IMG/VR virus record: IMGVR_UViG_3300022937_003426
Location: 1 to 42,453 of that record
Direction: 5' to 3' (one strand)
DNA from: a virus
DNA length: 42,453 bases
Part shown: in pieces, positions 31,199-38,952 of the stretch
How positions within the stretch are numbered: the stretch's first letter is position 1
How the letters are laid out: every line of letters starts with the position of its first letter
Made by a program: the position numbers and the translations under genes
The notes under the pieces: model-generated
Database searches by the model: none
The model's input: only the letters and a program-made list of their open reading frames with translations
What the model was told of the DNA's origin: nothing

Positions 31199-31984
31199 TC
31201 AACCCTTTCCTTTTCCTTGTAAATGAGGATTTTTCTTGTTTTTGTAATTAGTGTTCTTAAAGTCTCGAAAATGATCTATGTGCAGGGGGCAGAAATCTCT
31301 TTGAGATCTGAGAGCTATTCTTTGCTTAAACCTCAAGCCCCATAATCTATTCAGGGCATCTCCATCTTCACCTCCCCATGCTGTGTATTCATTATTGAAT
31401 CCTCCTATAGAATCAATTAGTTTAGTGTGCAACATAAATGTTCCACCAAGACCGCCACCGCAACCAGCTAGCGGACCCTTATCTGGAAATGGTGTGTAGA
31501 AATATTTTTTATTTTTAACCATACTTCTGCACACATGCCCATCTTTGATATATTCTTTAAGGTTCTCGAATTTTACATTCAAGGCATCAAAAGTAATTAT
31601 ATCACCGTGCCTCACAGAAGTCAATAGGGGATGAATGAAATGGTAGTCTTCTGGAGAAAAGAAAAGATCTCCGTCCATCACCATTATAACATCTGTTTTT
31701 GTCTTGATATTATGTTGGATAATATGGTTTGTTTTTTCTGCTAACTTATAATCTTTCGGTGGAAATGCTATGTGTATTGCGTCGTCTATTTGTTTTTCTT
31801 CTGAAAAATCAAACAAGTTAATACTTATGTTCATTTTGTGAGATTTCTGCAAATAATCTTTAAGATTTTTTAATTGCTCCCAGCAATACTTTGCATTTCT
31901 CACTCTATCAGATTGTTCTCTTCCGTCTGTCCAAAATCTAATGTTGACAGAAACAGAGGCTTCCTGTTGTTCTCTATAATCCAT
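31199..31984 (-). CDS. Glycosyltransferase (GT-A)
   Basis: 261 residues with GT-A fold motifs: a DxD in VIMVMDGDLFFSPED, acceptor/donor loops in CGGGLGGTFMLHTKLIDSI, then GGFNNEYTAWGGEDGDALNR (the W-G-x-E-D motif of galactosyl- and GT7/GT2-type transferases). The C-terminus is basic. Its stop (TGA) is followed two bases later by the sigma factor ATG. Substrate unknown; the phage carries many such enzymes. Confidence 0.8.
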   Translation of the reverse strand: MDYREQQEASVSVNIRFWTDGREQSDRVRNAKYCWEQLKNLKDYLQKSHKMNISINLFDFSEEKQIDDAIHIAFPPKDYKLAEKTNHIIQHNIKTKTDVIMVMDGDLFFSPEDYHFIHPLLTSVRHGDIITFDALNVKFENLKEYIKDGHVCRSMVKNKKYFYTPFPDKGPLAGCGGGLGGTFMLHTKLIDSIGGFNNEYTAWGGEDGDALNRLWGLRFKQRIALRSQRDFCPLHIDHFRDFKNTNYKNKKNPHLQGKGKG

Positions 31985-32007
31985 AATTTCCTTTTATTGT
32001 TTTAATT

Positions 32008-32505
32008 TTACCAGAATTTACAAGACCAGTATCTGGCTTTCCATTTTGGTCCTGGATTTGAACAGTTGTGTCTTGCTCTGAAACTTTTCCTTCTTGCCGG
32101 ATCGGACTTTTTAATTTTCATGTTTGGATCACCAAAATTAACTTTCACAACATTGCCCTTATCGTTTTTAACATAAACACTTCTTTTTTTAGGTCCGTCT
32201 GGAGTCAGGAAAGGTTTGTTTAATTGAACTTTTCTGCCCTTGTATTCTGAGCCCAAAGATTTACCATCTTCGTCGAAAATTTCTGATGCTTCAACTTCCC
32301 ATGTTAACTCGTCCCATTCATTATCCCATACGCAGTTTTTAGCTGCAATATTTTGTTTAACTTGATCTAATAAGGAAGCCTGACTCATACAAACCGCAGT
32401 TCTTTGTTTTGGGTCTGGAAATTCCTTTTTTGTTGTATCGTCATTCATGCATCGAGAAATGAAATTTTTTCTGTCTTCGTCTGGTCTTTTGGATGGTAAT
32501 GGCAT
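32008..32505 (-). CDS. Phage conserved protein, virion-associated type
   Basis: 165 residues built of two modules I recognise from phage head/virion proteins. The N-terminus PLPSKRPDEDRKNFISRCMN continues to PKQRTAVCMSQA. The C-terminus DPARRKSFRARHNC ends PKWKARYWSCKFW. Several Cys and the R/W pattern suggest a metal or nucleic acid site. I have no function; a role in capsid assembly or DNA packaging is inference. A GTGTATA motif at 32541-32554 precedes it. Confidence 0.65.
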   Translation of the reverse strand: MPLPSKRPDEDRKNFISRCMNDDTTKKEFPDPKQRTAVCMSQASLLDQVKQNIAAKNCVWDNEWDELTWEVEASEIFDEDGKSLGSEYKGRKVQLNKPFLTPDGPKKRSVYVKNDKGNVVKVNFGDPNMKIKKSDPARRKSFRARHNCSNPGPKWKARYWSCKFW

Positions 32506-32537
32506 TTCATAATCCTGGGGTGAGAGGGACGATATCT

Positions 32538-33620
32538 TTATGAATATACACTTTCTATAATTTTATCAACCGTATTTGACCAAGAAAACTTTTGGCCAGT
32601 TAATACGCCGTTTTTATTTGTTTTTATGTTGTTTTTGTAAACATATCTCATATAATCAACCATCGTGTCTATTTCTTCCACTCCTATATTAGCCCAGTTC
32701 CCCTGATTTCGGAAAAATTTGCCGTCGTAAGCTGGGAGTGTAGATTTAATATCTACTAAATAACTATTGTCAGGGTTGCAGAATTCAGTATGTGCAGAAT
32801 AATTGGTGGTAATTACAGGTTTGTTCATTGCCATAGTTTCAAGCAGTTCCAAATTCCAACCTTCCGCTCGACTTGGGTAAATTCCACAATCTATTTGAGA
32901 CATGAGAAAAGCAACATCGTGCTGTGATTCTTGTTCGTTAAAGATTTTTATTTTACTAGATAGAGGATGTGTCTTGTAAACGGTTTCCCATTTCTTAACT
33001 TCTTCTGGAGGATTGTATACATTTCTTGCTGAAGCCAGCACCCATAATTCTACGTCATCTTCTTTGGTAAATGCTTTTTCGAAAATATTTAATAAGATAT
33101 CATGACCTTTTCTAATTTCCCATTTACCTATATTGCAAAATATATACTTATTTTTATTTTCTGATTGATATTTTGTATAGTCAAAAATTTCGAGATCCAC
33201 TCCAAGGGGGGCGATAGATATATTCTTATTATCAGTTTTAGATTCTAGAATTTGTTTTGCCCAGAGAGATGTAGCAAATAAACCATCGCAATTTGTAAGG
33301 TTGGTTGTTTCGAATTTAGTAAAAAAATCTATTTCGAAAAATGGGAAGCTATAATAGGGACCTTTACCTATTCTCTGATGAAGCGTGGCTGGGTGAAATA
33401 TTTTTAAAAATGGGCATAATGGATCATATGTTTCTTGTGATCTAAGCAACACTTCTTGTTCTGTTTCATTTAATAGACTATGATCAGAATACTGAACAGC
33501 AGGGAAGCAGCTAACACCTATTTGTTTTTTTAATAAATGTCTATATATATGGGTCGCAGCTATACCATAACCCGTACTATTAATGGGTCCTTCAAGAGTT
33601 AAGGTTTTATTATTACTCAT
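32538..33620 (-). CDS. GT4-type glycosyltransferase
   Basis: 360 residues with a GT-B fold. C-terminal half: APLGVDLEIFDYTKY, FCNIGKWEIRKGHDILLNIF, ELWVLASARNV, then DCGIYPSRAEGWNLELLETMAMNKPVITT (E-x-x-x-x-E donor-sugar motif). N-terminal: GPINSTGYGIAATHIYRHL. This is the standard GT4 layout. The first residues resemble the partial gene at 1-93. Overlaps the deoxyribosyltransferase-like gene by 8 nt. Confidence 0.85.
   Translation of the reverse strand: MSNNKTLTLEGPINSTGYGIAATHIYRHLLKKQIGVSCFPAVQYSDHSLLNETEQEVLLRSQETYDPLCPFLKIFHPATLHQRIGKGPYYSFPFFEIDFFTKFETTNLTNCDGLFATSLWAKQILESKTDNKNISIAPLGVDLEIFDYTKYQSENKNKYIFCNIGKWEIRKGHDILLNIFEKAFTKEDDVELWVLASARNVYNPPEEVKKWETVYKTHPLSSKIKIFNEQESQHDVAFLMSQIDCGIYPSRAEGWNLELLETMAMNKPVITTNYSAHTEFCNPDNSYLVDIKSTLPAYDGKFFRNQGNWANIGVEEIDTMVDYMRYVYKNNIKTNKNGVLTGQKFSWSNTVDKIIESVYS
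32541..32554 (-). promoter_or_regulatory. Late-type promoter candidate
   Basis: Minus strand AAAGTGTATATTCA overlaps the end of the GT4 gene, about 36 bases before the start at 32505. Confidence 0.4.
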
Positions 33621-34167
33621 GAAAAAAATACCACCTTCTATGTGTTTCTATATTTTCTGAAGAATGAATGTGTTGAAGATAATTTTTAAGTTCTTGCCAA
33701 TTCGAGAAAATCATCTGATGAGGAATAGTGCCGAACAGCCAATCTGGGGCTTGTTCTTTTCCTTGTACCATATGAATTACAATGGGTTTTTTTTGCCTGT
33801 TGGCCCAAAAAATTTCTTCTAAAGTGCCGCACGGATGAACATCTAGATCCAAATTAACAACTAAAAAATCACTAATATCCACCAGTCGTAAATCAACAGA
33901 TCTTATTGTTTTCATCATAGATGATAATTCATCATATCTTTGTTGTGACTTAAGCTTTGTTTTGACTACATGAGTATCTTCATCCTCTAGTCCAATATTA
34001 GTGGGTTTGGTTATAGGATTGAAAACTATAGAGCCTAGAGACTCCAAGAATGGAGTAATAGAATCTCTCCAAGTTGTTCCTCTGTCTGGAACTCTATCCA
34101 TAGCACCAGCCAAATAAGTTCTCTGATTAGTAAGTCTGGTGAAACGCATCCAATTCATCTCCATCAT
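33613..34167 (-). CDS. Nucleoside 2-deoxyribosyltransferase-like protein
   Basis: 184 residues from the first ATG; Met7 (34149) with GGAG 9 bases upstream is the likelier start (178 residues). RTYLAGAMDRV, GTTWRDSITPFLESLGSIV, FNPITKP, RLVDISDFLVVNLDLDVHPC then GTLEEIFWANRQKKPIVIHM follow the Nuc_deoxyri_tr2 pattern (catalytic Glu in GT-x-E-E-I). The family cleaves or transfers nucleosides and also includes non-catalytic effector domains. Function in phage (nucleotide salvage or anti-defence) is inference. Confidence 0.7.
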   Translation of the reverse strand: MMEMNWMRFTRLTNQRTYLAGAMDRVPDRGTTWRDSITPFLESLGSIVFNPITKPTNIGLEDEDTHVVKTKLKSQQRYDELSSMMKTIRSVDLRLVDISDFLVVNLDLDVHPCGTLEEIFWANRQKKPIVIHMVQGKEQAPDWLFGTIPHQMIFSNWQELKNYLQHIHSSENIETHRRWYFFHE

Positions 34168-34228
34168 CTTCAGGTTTATGTGTTAATAGTAGCAAAATTG
34201 TCATAATAATAATAAATGTAAAACTCAT
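34127..34228 (-). CDS. 33-residue membrane peptide
   Basis: An ORF of 33 codons begins at ATG 34228 with GGAG 5 bases upstream (GGAGATAAAATG) and ends TAA at 34127, overlapping the next gene by 41 nt. MSFTFIIIMTILLLLTHK is one hydrophobic helix followed by an acidic tail. The strong Shine-Dalgarno argues that it is translated. Function unknown. Confidence 0.5.
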   Translation of the reverse strand: MSFTFIIIMTILLLLTHKPEDDGDELDAFHQTY

Positions 34229-34229
34229 T

Positions 34230-34856
34230 TTATCTCCAATCTATATCAAAAATTGTCTTAGATACCGCATAATAATAAGCATTAATAATGCTTCTTTCCA
34301 TATCTGATTTAACAGTAACAGAACCTTTGTGTAGATGCTCTACATTTGCTTCGACAGACAAAACGCTCCATTTATTTTTGACTACTTTATTGTATAAGTC
34401 TAAATCCAAGAAATAAAATGGAAATTTCAAGGCGTTCCATCCTTCTACTTCGTCTAGCATACCACAACGATAGCAACAAAGCAAGTCCTTCGGGATATCT
34501 TTTTTATTATCGGCATGAACCCACCCAGTTCTTGAATCTTTTTCGAGTAAAGCAAGGGCTTGCTGTATAAATTGATTGAGCGTTTCTTTGTTTTCAACAA
34601 TACAGTCTGAGTGCATGAAGAAAAAACAGTCTAGTTTTGATTGGTTAGATAAATTCTTGATATAATTATATGTTTGAGCAGTATGCAACTGAACAGGGGT
34701 TTCTATGACCTCAAAATTATCTCTAAAGACCTGACAATCTTTCTCAATAGAATTATCTATTACAATAATATCTTTAGTATTATTTGTTAGATTGTCTAAG
34801 CACAATTTTGTTACTTTTATATTATTGGTATGTGGGATATATACTTTGTATTTCAT
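34230..34856 (-). CDS. GT2-like glycosyltransferase
   Basis: 208 residues. N-terminal KVYIPHTNNIKVTKLCLDNL and DIIVIDNSIEKD are the usual GT-A nucleotide strand region; FFFMHSDCIVENKETLNQF carries the metal-binding D-x-(C)-equivalent HSD. The C-terminal VEANVEHLHKGSVTV holds the second metal-binding His. It is shorter than most GT2 enzymes. Substrate unknown. Confidence 0.65.
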   Translation of the reverse strand: MKYKVYIPHTNNIKVTKLCLDNLTNNTKDIIVIDNSIEKDCQVFRDNFEVIETPVQLHTAQTYNYIKNLSNQSKLDCFFFMHSDCIVENKETLNQFIQQALALLEKDSRTGWVHADNKKDIPKDLLCCYRCGMLDEVEGWNALKFPFYFLDLDLYNKVVKNKWSVLSVEANVEHLHKGSVTVKSDMERSIINAYYYAVSKTIFDIDWR

Positions 34857-34865
34857 TGATAAATA

Positions 34866-35426
34866 TTATTTTAGGTTTTGGTATACATGGACATTTCTAT
34901 ATTTCCACACATCTTCCATCAAATCTTTAATTAATTCCCACTTACCTCCTGGAAATCCTGTGCCAAATTTTGGGCTATGTATTTCAAACAAAACATCTCC
35001 TTCTGTCTCTTTGATATTTTTGTCTATAAATACTCCAATATTATACATTGCTTTCATTAAGTAAAAATAGTTCAATGTTCTTTTGGGGTCTAATGGCCTA
35101 TAAGTGTCTTGCGCTATCATGTTTGCTACGAATATTTTATTGTTTTTTTTCTTATCGTATTTACATTCTACTATTTGACAGTAACCACTATTGTCGGACA
35201 AAAACTTTTTCGTTAGTAATTGATAGTTTAAATGAGAAGCTGGAAAATTTTCTTTTAGAATTGCATTAATAGGTCCGGAGAATGTGCCGGAATTATTGCA
35301 TAGATTGGGTATGATTATGTATGCATTTTTTGCATTGCTATAAGTGTCAAAAACGTTCTGTAAGAATGTTTTATTTCTTATTAATGTCAGCCTATAATTT
35401 TCTGGATTTCGTTTCTGTATGGTCAT
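34866..35426 (-). CDS. Macro-domain ADP-ribose phosphatase-like protein
   Basis: 186 residues from ATG 35426, supported by AGGAG 6 bases upstream and an ATGA overlap with the upstream stop; an earlier ATG (35453) has no Shine-Dalgarno. Macro-domain features: YIIIPNLCNNSGTFSGPINA (A-x-x-x-x-x-CN...G), IFVANMIAQDTYRPLD (V-A-N-M-I-(G/A)-Q), FEIHSPKFGTGFPGGKWELI (the P-x-(I/F)-G-x-G-x-x-G-G-x-W loop) and VHVYQNL. This matches the Poa1p/Appr-1''-pase branch, which removes the phosphate from ADP-ribose-1''-phosphate or reverses ADP-ribosylation. In a phage this may reverse host defence chemistry or recycle RNA-repair by-products; inference. Confidence 0.75.
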   Translation of the reverse strand: MTIQKRNPENYRLTLIRNKTFLQNVFDTYSNAKNAYIIIPNLCNNSGTFSGPINAILKENFPASHLNYQLLTKKFLSDNSGYCQIVECKYDKKKNNKIFVANMIAQDTYRPLDPKRTLNYFYLMKAMYNIGVFIDKNIKETEGDVLFEIHSPKFGTGFPGGKWELIKDLMEDVWKYRNVHVYQNLK

Positions 35427-35686
35427 TTCTGGCTCCTGTATATTTTGCTCCATTTTTTATCTGGACATTCTTGATCAGCCCATGCTAACTTATTAAGAAA
35501 CTGTTTCTTATGCGTAATATTACATCCGCACATGTTGCAAACGCTTTCTTTGTCGTCAAAATGCTCGCACCTTGTACATATAGAGTACCTGTGCCATATC
35601 TCATTTTGATTAGCTTTAGGGAATCCTGCCCACACATGGAATAGTAAGGATTTTATAAATGTTTTAATTCTTAGGAGTGTATCCAT
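35423..35686 (-). CDS. Small zinc-binding protein
   Basis: 87 residues with four to six metal-ligand Cys: ICTRCEHFDDKESVCNMCGC, then ECPDKKW. The first 35 residues are hydrophobic and aromatic and may lie at a membrane (LLRIKTFIKSLLFHVWAGF). It overlaps the 56-residue gene by 23 nt and is ATGA-coupled to the macro-domain gene. Small phage proteins of this type are common; function unknown. Confidence 0.65.
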   Translation of the reverse strand: MDTLLRIKTFIKSLLFHVWAGFPKANQNEIWHRYSICTRCEHFDDKESVCNMCGCNITHKKQFLNKLAWADQECPDKKWSKIYRSQK

Positions 35687-35834
35687 ATTTTTGATAATCC
35701 TCCCATTCGTCCTCTACGTCTTTTTCGTATTTGTCTTGCTTATCTTTTTTAAAGCTTATTTTTTTCTTCCTTTCTAGATTTGTGTCTTCGTAATCATTAG
35801 AGTATTTTTTTCTTTTTGGTTGCTTTTTTGTCAT
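35664..35834 (-). CDS. 56-residue charged protein
   Basis: A 56-codon ORF starts at ATG 35834 with GAGGAAGGAA directly upstream and runs to TAA at 35664. It is strongly basic, then acidic (begins MTKKQPKRKKYSND; later KDVEDEWEDYQKYG). No TM segment. It is the first gene after the divergent promoter pair on the minus strand, so it is probably the first gene of the operon. Confidence 0.65.
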   Translation of the reverse strand: MTKKQPKRKKYSNDYEDTNLERKKKISFKKDKQDKYEKDVEDEWEDYQKYGYTPKN

Positions 35835-35878
35835 TTCCTTCCTCTTTTAAGCTGTTTTTCTTGCCAACCAACTAACTT

Positions 35879-35906
35879 ATTGTATCTCTTTATCTATCAA
35901 AGTCAA
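35879..35906 (-). promoter_or_regulatory. Sigma70-type promoter of the minus-strand operon
   Basis: Minus strand TTGACT (35906-35901), 16-bp spacer, TACAAT (35884-35879). Predicted start near 35872, about 38 nt before the ATG at 35834. The same spacing and -10 box as the dCMP deaminase promoter. Confidence 0.7.
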
Positions 35907-35917
35907 GATTTTTTTTC

Positions 35918-35946
35918 TTGACACCGATGCGTAGAAATATTATATA
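35918..35946 (+). promoter_or_regulatory. Sigma70-type promoter of the plus-strand operon
   Basis: TTGACA (35918-35923), 17-bp spacer, TATATA (35941-35946). Predicted start near 35953, which lies downstream of an ATG at 35949 and about 41 nt before the ATG at 35994. The two divergent promoters are 11 bp apart. Confidence 0.75.
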
Positions 35947-35993
35947 TTATGCAGAGGGTGATACTTAAGATACTCTTGATAAAAAAGAAAGAT

Positions 35994-37655
35994 ATGAAAA
36001 ATACAACACTAGTAACCGGAATATGGGATTTAGGAAGATCAGAATTAGGAGAAGGATGGAGTAGAAGCTTTGAGCATTATGTGGAAGCTTTTAAGAAACT
36101 CCTCTCTGCAACAAATGATCATTATCTGGCTATATTTATTGACAAAAAACATGAAGATATAGTATGGGAGGTTAGAGATAAGAGTAAAAAAAATACAGTA
36201 ATATATAATCATCCTAAGGAAAATTTTAATAGTAATTTCTTTCCGTTTTATGACAAGGTTCAAGAGGTAAGGACTAGCCCTGACTGGTACAATCAGGTTG
36301 GATGGTTAAAGGAAAGTACTCAAGCTAAAATGGAATGGTACAATCCTATGGTTATGAGTAAGATGTTTATGCTACATAATGCTAAATGTTTCAATCCTTT
36401 TGATACCGATTATTATTTCTGGATAGATGGTGGGATAGCCAATACTGTTCACCCAGGCTACTTTAGCCATGACAAAGTTATAGAGAAGATTGAAAAATTT
36501 GTTAGGAAATTCTTTTTTGTATGCTTCCCATATGAAACAGAAAGTGAGATTCATGGCTTTGATATTAAGGCTATGAGAAAATTTGCTAACAATGAAAAGG
36601 TAAATAGGGTTGCTAGAGGTGGTTTTTTTGGTGGGCATAAGGATGAGCTACCAGGGGCTAATGATTTATATTATGGGCTGTTAAGAGACAGTTTAAACGA
36701 GGGTTATATGGGTACTGAAGAAAGTATCTTTACTCTGATGACTTATTTACAGCCAGAAGTATATCAATACGAGTCTATTCTTGATAATGGTCTACTAGGT
36801 CATTTTTTTGAAAATGTTAAAGACGATAAAGTAAAATTAAATTCAGATTATGTCAAACGTAAAATACATGAAACAGAAGATGTGAATTTGTATATGGTTG
36901 GGTTTAACTCGCCAGAACAGATGGAAATGGTTTGTAAATCTTACGAAGAGCATGAGCCCAAATTCTTAAGCAAAACTAAGAAATTTCTTATCAATAACAC
37001 GACTAAAGAAGAACTTTTGCCCAAGTACGATGAAATTTGTGAAAAATACGGTTTTGAACAAATTAAACAGGGGAATATAGGCATCAATAGAGCAAGACAG
37101 TTAGCCGCAGAACATTTCAAAGAGTCTAAAGCTAAATACATGTTTTTCTTTGAGGATGATATGTTAATCGATTTATCCAAAAATAGATATTGCAAGGTAG
37201 GCTTTAAGAAATATGTGCCAAATTTATACGACACTTTGATTAGGATTATGGATAAAGAAGATTATGATTTTTTGAAGTTCAGTTTTGCTGAATTTTTTGG
37301 AGACAATTCCGAACAATGGTCTTGGCATAATGTGCCAGGAGATAGGAAAATAGAATACTTTGGAGAAAGGAACAATAGACCTTTAACGAATTTTACTAAC
37401 ATAAAAACAGTAAACAAGACTCCTTATGTAGAAGGAGAGATTTACTATTCTAATTGGCCTCATATTATATCACAAGAGGGAAATCAGAAATGTTTTCTTG
37501 ACACAGAGTGGGCTCATCCTTATGAACAGACTTGGATGAGTCATATTTACACTTTGACAAAAGAACAAAAGGTTAGACCAGCTATTTTACTCGCAAGTCC
37601 AATAACACATAACAGGGTGCATCATTATGAAGCGTCAGAGCGCAAAGAGAACTAG
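35994..37655 (+). CDS. HtrL/YibB-like protein fused to a GT-A domain
   Basis: 553 residues from ATG 35994 (an upstream ATG at 35949 precedes the predicted transcript start). N-terminal half: TTLVTGIWDLGRSELGEGWS and FEHYVEAFKKLLSAT, then DTDYYFWIDGGIANTVHPGY and RVARGGFFGGHKDELPGAND, matching the HtrL/YibB family of putative lipopolysaccharide-sugar transferases. C-terminal half is a second GT-A-like domain: LYMVGFNSPEQMEMVCKSYE, GFEQIKQGNIGINRARQLAA and MFFFEDDMLID (E-D-D metal motif). A two-domain transferase is inferred. First gene of the plus-strand operon. Confidence 0.8.
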   Translation: MKNTTLVTGIWDLGRSELGEGWSRSFEHYVEAFKKLLSATNDHYLAIFIDKKHEDIVWEVRDKSKKNTVIYNHPKENFNSNFFPFYDKVQEVRTSPDWYNQVGWLKESTQAKMEWYNPMVMSKMFMLHNAKCFNPFDTDYYFWIDGGIANTVHPGYFSHDKVIEKIEKFVRKFFFVCFPYETESEIHGFDIKAMRKFANNEKVNRVARGGFFGGHKDELPGANDLYYGLLRDSLNEGYMGTEESIFTLMTYLQPEVYQYESILDNGLLGHFFENVKDDKVKLNSDYVKRKIHETEDVNLYMVGFNSPEQMEMVCKSYEEHEPKFLSKTKKFLINNTTKEELLPKYDEICEKYGFEQIKQGNIGINRARQLAAEHFKESKAKYMFFFEDDMLIDLSKNRYCKVGFKKYVPNLYDTLIRIMDKEDYDFLKFSFAEFFGDNSEQWSWHNVPGDRKIEYFGERNNRPLTNFTNIKTVNKTPYVEGEIYYSNWPHIISQEGNQKCFLDTEWAHPYEQTWMSHIYTLTKEQKVRPAILLASPITHNRVHHYEASERKEN

Positions 37656-38952
37656 AAAAACAACTTCCCCAAAAAAAACTAAAGCTTCGACAAAAAAGAA
37701 CGATTTGATTTTCGTACAGATTGCTTCTTACAGAGACCCGCAATTACTACCAACACTAAAAAGCATGATAGAAAATGCTAAACACCCAGAAAACTTGAGG
37801 ATAGGCATTGCTTGGCAGCACCATCCAGAAGACGCTTGGGATAATCTCGATGAGTATAAGGATGATAGTAGATTTAGAATCTTAGACATTAATTATAAAG
37901 ACAGTAAAGGTGTTTGTTGGGCCAGACACGCCGTACAACAATTATATAAAGACGAAGATTATACGCTACAAATAGATAGTCATCATAGATTTGTTCCTGA
38001 CTGGGATCAAGTATCTATAGATATGTTAAAGGGCTTGCAGAAGGAGGGGCATGAAAAACCTCTAATAACTGCTTATATACCTAGCTTCGATCCTGACAAT
38101 GAACCAGCAGCGAGAGTACAAGAACCTTGGAAGATGAATTTTGACAGGTTCATTCCAGAAGGGGCGATATTCTTTTTGCCTGCTAGTTTCGACTCTTTTA
38201 ACGATAAGGATAGACCTGTTAGGGCTAGATTTTATAGCGCACATTTTGCTTTTACTGTTGGTCAGTTTTGTACTGAAGTAAAGCACGATCCAGAATACTA
38301 TTTCCATGGAGAAGAAATTAGTATAGCGGTTAGAGCATTCACCCACGGTTATGATCTGTTCCATCCTCATAAGTTAATAGCATGGCACGAATATACTAGA
38401 AAAGGAAGATCGAAACAGTGGGATGATGATCCTATATGGCCCCAAAGAAATAATAATTGCCACCTAAGAAACCGAAAACTATTTGGTATGGATGGAGAAG
38501 TTCAAGATATTGATTTTGGAGAATATGGATTTGGTACTGTTAGAACTCTAAAAGATTACGAAAAATATAGCGGGGTGTGTTTTGGTAAAAGAGCTATACA
38601 GCAATACACATTAGAGCATAAAGAACCACCAAATCCGTATCCTTTCAAGACTGACGAAGAATATGAAAATTCATTCTTGAAAATATTCAAACATTGTATA
38701 GATATTGGGTATGATCAGGTTCCAGAAAAAGATTATGATTTCTGGTGCGTGGTGTTTAAGGACGATCAAAACCAAGATCTGTATCGTAAAGACGCAACCC
38801 CTGATGAAATAGAAAGAATGAAAAACGATCCAGATGGCTATTGCAAAGTTTGGAGAGAATTTCCAACTGATATCAAGCCAAGAAGTTGGGTGGTTTGGCC
38901 TCATAGTACATCTAAGGGCTGGTGCGATCAAATCTCTGGGGTTCTTCCATAA
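37627..38952 (+). CDS. GT60-type polypeptide GlcNAc-transferase-like glycosyltransferase
   Basis: 441 residues. DLIFVQIASYRDPQLLPTLK, ENLRIGIAWQHHPEDAW, CWARHAVQQLYKDEDYTLQI, then DSHHRFVPDWDQ (D-S-H-x-R-F), ARFYSAHFAFTVGQFC and YYFHGEEISIAVRAFTHGYD follow the GlcNAc domain family (PF11397), whose best-known members modify hydroxyproline on eukaryotic Skp1 (GT60). Basic, low-complexity N-terminus (20 residues). The start overlaps the previous gene by 29 nt. Target may be virion or host-surface protein; inference. Confidence 0.8.
   Translation: MKRQSAKRTRKTTSPKKTKASTKKNDLIFVQIASYRDPQLLPTLKSMIENAKHPENLRIGIAWQHHPEDAWDNLDEYKDDSRFRILDINYKDSKGVCWARHAVQQLYKDEDYTLQIDSHHRFVPDWDQVSIDMLKGLQKEGHEKPLITAYIPSFDPDNEPAARVQEPWKMNFDRFIPEGAIFFLPASFDSFNDKDRPVRARFYSAHFAFTVGQFCTEVKHDPEYYFHGEEISIAVRAFTHGYDLFHPHKLIAWHEYTRKGRSKQWDDDPIWPQRNNNCHLRNRKLFGMDGEVQDIDFGEYGFGTVRTLKDYEKYSGVCFGKRAIQQYTLEHKEPPNPYPFKTDEEYENSFLKIFKHCIDIGYDQVPEKDYDFWCVVFKDDQNQDLYRKDATPDEIERMKNDPDGYCKVWREFPTDIKPRSWVVWPHSTSKGWCDQISGVLP

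Noticed and set aside
32040-32070. tRNA-like GGATTTGAAC sequence
   Set aside because: Matches only part of a T-arm in reverse sense and codes for the conserved C-terminus of the 165-residue protein; no cloverleaf around it. No tRNA gene was seen in the window.
35949-35993. Extended N-terminus starting at ATG 35949 for the first plus-strand gene
   Set aside because: This ATG lies directly on the -10 region and upstream of the predicted transcript start; no Shine-Dalgarno, and family similarity begins at 35994.
38922-38951. GTG start at 38922 for the YibB-like gene
   Set aside because: An ATG at 38952 overlaps the previous stop as TAATG and begins where the domain pattern begins.
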